Assembly: GCA_900555955.1 (NCBI GenBank)
Contig: USNA01000041.1
Location: forward strand, 1 to 7,483
Direction of reading: 5' to 3'
Length of the DNA stretch: 7,483 bases
Source: an uncultured Collinsella sp.
GTDB lineage: Bacteria > Actinomycetota > Coriobacteriia > Coriobacteriales > Coriobacteriaceae
Shown here piece after piece: positions 5,707 to 7,483 of the stretch (its first letter is position 1; each line of letters begins with the position of its first letter). A program made the translations under genes and the position numbers. A model generated the notes under the pieces. It worked only from the letters and a program-made list of their open reading frames with translations. It had not been told where the DNA came from and did not search any database.

Positions 5707-5729
5707 ATACCCCCATGGGGTGTCCCCAT
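5707..5729 (-). promoter_or_regulatory. CsoR-like GC-tract operator upstream of the HMA gene
   Basis: ATACCCC (5707-5713) and GGGGTGT (5717-5723) are inverted arms (6 of 7 complementary) around a perfect CCCCATGGGG core, as in CsoR-family operators where A/T-rich flanks (ATAC/GTAT) surround a G/C tract. A second, overlapping perfect dyad, ATGGGG-TGT-CCCCAT, spans 5715-5729. The element lies just downstream of a plausible -10 for the HMA gene. CsoR binding is inferred from pattern and context. Confidence 0.55.
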
Positions 5730-5759
5730 CTTAACCCAAAATCATGTCCGTTCGGTCAA
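5728..5759 (-). promoter_or_regulatory. Possible promoter of the HMA gene
   Basis: On the minus strand TTGACC (5754-5759) precedes TAAGAT (5728-5733) with a long 20-base spacer. The -35 is good and the -10 is only moderate, so the call is tentative. Its start point would fall in the GC-tract dyad at 5707-5729, consistent with repression. Confidence 0.35.
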
Positions 5760-5785
5760 TTAGTTTTCCTCTTCAAACTTTTTTG

Positions 5786-5813
5786 TTGACCATGGCTTAC
5801 TTTCGTGTATAAG
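5786..5813 (+). promoter_or_regulatory. Promoter of the DUF3793-flavodoxin operon
   Basis: TTGACC (5786-5791) and TATAAG (5808-5813) with a 16-base spacer, preceded by a T-rich stretch (5779-5784). Initiation would be near 5819-5821, giving a leader of about 31 bases before GTG 5852. Confidence 0.65.
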
Positions 5814-5828
5814 TTTTCCTAGGCTAAC
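5813..5828 (+). promoter_or_regulatory. Imperfect dyad at the transcription start of the DUF3793 operon
   Basis: GTTTTCCTAGGCTAAC has the symmetric form GTTnnCCTAGGnnAAC (12 of 16 positions self-complementary). It begins at the last base of the -10, a repressor-like position. It contains TAGGCTAAC, which equals the core and part of the right arm of the DtxR/IdeR iron box, but the outer arms do not match (about 11 of 19 overall). An iron-dependent repressor is possible but unproven. Confidence 0.35.
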
Positions 5829-5851
5829 AGTTTAGATCCGTAAGGAGCGAC

Positions 5852-6556
5852 GTGACTCGAACCATAGACATCCCAACGTTTCAGGCAGTAGTCGTGCGCA
5901 ACTGCTCCCCCACGCTCGCGGGCATCAAGCCGGCATCGCTCTTTACCTATCCAGGCACCTACGCCCACGGGGACGGCTCGACCGCAACAGAAACCATCGC
6001 AGAACGCCGAGCACGCCTGCTCAACGTTATCGCCCAGTGCAACCGCGAGCTTGACCCGCTTGGCATCCACCTGAGTGTTTTGGTCTGGCGGCCCTGCGGA
6101 GCGCTCGTGTACGTGTACCGAGCCAAAAGCCTCACCACCTATTTCGCGGACCCTCGCGCCAAAACGGCGCTCGCCTCGGAATGCTACGACACGAGAGACC
6201 TTTCGACATGCCTTGTGCATTTGGCATCACGCATCACGCTCGCGAGTAATAACGTCGCGGAATGCGCCTGTAGCCAGACTCGATGCGCACTACCCCAGCA
6301 AGCTAGCTGCAGCAACGACTGCACCTGCGAGTTTCCGCACGAAATAGGCTACTTCCTAGGATATCCCTACGACGACGTGCACGAGTTTATCGTCCAGCGC
6401 GGCGAGAACTATAAGGTCTTTGGGGCCTGGAAGGTCTACGCAAATGTCGAGCAGGCACTTGCGACGTTTGATGCCTACCGCGCCTGCACCCAATACTTCA
6501 CCTTTGTCTATCAGCAGGGCTACAGCTTGGCGCAACTTGCCCAGGCAACCCGATAG
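5852..6556 (+). CDS. DUF3793 family protein with an added six-cysteine cluster
   Basis: A 234-residue cytosolic protein of the DUF3793 family (no established function), recognised by its C-terminal signature FPHEIGYFLGYPYDDVHEFI (161-180) and NYKVFGAWKVYANVEQAL (187-204). The N-terminal part contains CNRELDPLGIHL and the VYVYR strand. Directly before the signature lie six cysteines, C138, C140, C145, C153, C157 and C159 (spacing CxCx4Cx7Cx3CxC), more than I recall for family members; they could bind a metal or Fe-S cluster. The start is GTG 5852 with AAGGAG at 5842-5847. A flavodoxin follows 46 bases downstream on the same strand, an arrangement also seen in other anaerobes, so a role in electron transfer or iron/redox homeostasis is a reasonable but unproved inference. 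No signal peptide or membrane helix. Confidence 0.85.
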   Translation: MTRTIDIPTFQAVVVRNCSPTLAGIKPASLFTYPGTYAHGDGSTATETIAERRARLLNVIAQCNRELDPLGIHLSVLVWRPCGALVYVYRAKSLTTYFADPRAKTALASECYDTRDLSTCLVHLASRITLASNNVAECACSQTRCALPQQASCSNDCTCEFPHEIGYFLGYPYDDVHEFIVQRGENYKVFGAWKVYANVEQALATFDAYRACTQYFTFVYQQGYSLAQLAQATR

Positions 6557-6602
6557 AACATAGAAGCCGTGGCAACCTGCCGCACAACTGAAAGGACTCA
6601 AC

Positions 6603-7022
6603 ATGAGCAAGATCGCCGTCGTCTACTGGAGCGGCACGGGCAACACCGAGGCCATGGCAAACCTCGTTGCCGAAGGTGCAACCGATGCCGGCGCCGAGGC
6701 AGAGGTCATCTCCTGCGCCGACTTCTCCGCAGACAAGGCCGCTGGCTATGACGCTATCGCCTTCGGCTGCCCCGCCATGGGTTCCGCGGAGCTTGCATAT
6801 GATGAGTTCCAGCCCATGTGGGATGAGGTCAAGGAGACCCTCGGCGACAAGAAGGTCGTCCTCTTTGGCTCTTATTCGTGGGCCGAGGGCGAATGGATGG
6901 ACAACTGGAAGGCGGACGCCGACGAGGAGGGCGTCAACGTCGTCGATTCCGTCATCTGCTACGACGCCCCCGATGATGAGAGCGAAGCGGCCTGCCGCGC
7001 CCTTGGAGCCGAGCTCGCCTAG
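6603..7022 (+). CDS. Short-chain flavodoxin
   Basis: A 139-residue FMN-binding electron carrier closely resembling clostridial flavodoxins of about 138 residues. The phosphate loop SGTGNTE (10-16) follows the first strand IAVVYW. The second FMN loop is GCPAMGSAEL (55-64), with S61 where the Clostridium beijerinckii type has Asp. The third loop GSYSWAEGEWMD (89-100) provides W93, which would stack on the isoalloxazine. It replaces ferredoxin in many anaerobes, especially under iron shortage. ATG 6603 has AAAGGA six bases upstream. It is the second gene of the operon with DUF3793, separated by 46 bases without a terminator, and it ends before the strong terminator at 7080. Confidence 0.95.
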   Translation: MSKIAVVYWSGTGNTEAMANLVAEGATDAGAEAEVISCADFSADKAAGYDAIAFGCPAMGSAELAYDEFQPMWDEVKETLGDKKVVLFGSYSWAEGEWMDNWKADADEEGVNVVDSVICYDAPDDESEAACRALGAELA

Positions 7023-7079
7023 CGGCAATGAGCTCCGCCCGCAACGCGCATTGCAACAAAACACATTCGCGTCCCAACA

Positions 7080-7114
7080 AAAACGGGAGCCGGATCACAT
7101 CCGGCTCCCGTTTT
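7080..7114. terminator. Bidirectional intrinsic terminator
   Basis: AAAACGGGAGCCGGAT (7080-7095) and ATCCGGCTCCCGTTTT (7099-7114) form a perfect 16-bp stem with the 3-base loop CAC. TTTT ends the stem on the plus strand and T-rich sequence (TTTTTGTTGGG) follows on the minus strand. It lies between two convergent genes and would serve both the flavodoxin operon and the ABC transporter gene. Confidence 0.9.
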
Positions 7115-7139
7115 CTGCTATGTCAGTCATATAAAGCGG

Positions 7140-7483
<344 letters not shown>

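Noticed and set aside
6498..7064. 188-residue minus-strand open frame opposite flavodoxin
   Set aside because: Flavodoxin on the plus strand is unmistakable; the antisense frame mirrors its codons.

Overview
The window looks like a piece of a GC-rich (roughly 58-60% by eye), strictly anaerobic, gut-type Actinobacterium. Collinsella or a close Coriobacteriia relative is my best guess. The guess rests on actinobacterial/Bacillus-style LexA boxes, a UmuC-like polymerase followed by a YolD-like gene, a DUF3793-flavodoxin pair of the kind common in gut anaerobes, sortase-anchored surface protein architecture, and clostridial-type short flavodoxin. No taxonomic marker gene is present, so this is inference.

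Layout, left to right. (1) Positions 1-379, minus strand: the N-terminal part of an iron-containing alcohol dehydrogenase-like protein whose usual GGGS nucleotide-binding motif reads GDAD. (2) Positions 478-2475, plus strand: an SOS-type operon. A sigma70-like promoter is followed by two tandem LexA boxes, then a Y-family (UmuC/UvrX-like) DNA polymerase and an 8-nt-overlapping YolD-like gene. (3) Positions 2472-5023, minus strand: a large secreted, beta-propeller-like surface protein with a signal peptide and a C-terminal sorting signal (LPRAG). It is split by a one-base frameshift near 3631-3637. The gene converges on yolD with overlapping stop codons, and a strong minus-strand intrinsic terminator for it appears to lie inside the yolD coding sequence (2268-2307). 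(4) Positions 5024-5294: AT-rich intergenic DNA without a gene. (5) Positions 5295-5678, minus strand: a membrane-tethered heavy-metal-associated (HMA) domain protein with a CsoR-like GC-tract operator upstream. (6) Divergent from it, 5852-7022 plus strand: a DUF3793 protein with an unusual six-cysteine cluster and a short-chain flavodoxin, ending at a perfect bidirectional terminator (7080-7114). (7) Positions 7140-7483, minus strand: the C-terminal part of a GlnQ-type polar amino-acid ABC transporter ATPase.

How the parts work together. The polymerase-YolD pair is a DNA-damage-inducible translesion synthesis unit, and its control region is unusually easy to read. The HMA gene and the DUF3793-flavodoxin operon are divergently transcribed from a 173-bp region carrying two promoters and two different dyads. 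That suggests metal- or redox-linked control on both sides (copper for HMA, possibly iron for flavodoxin). I see no CRISPR array, insertion sequence, tRNA or rRNA. The most novel points are the intragenic terminator in yolD, the Cys-cluster DUF3793 next to flavodoxin, the frameshifted propeller protein with a helical insertion, and the degenerate Fe-ADH.
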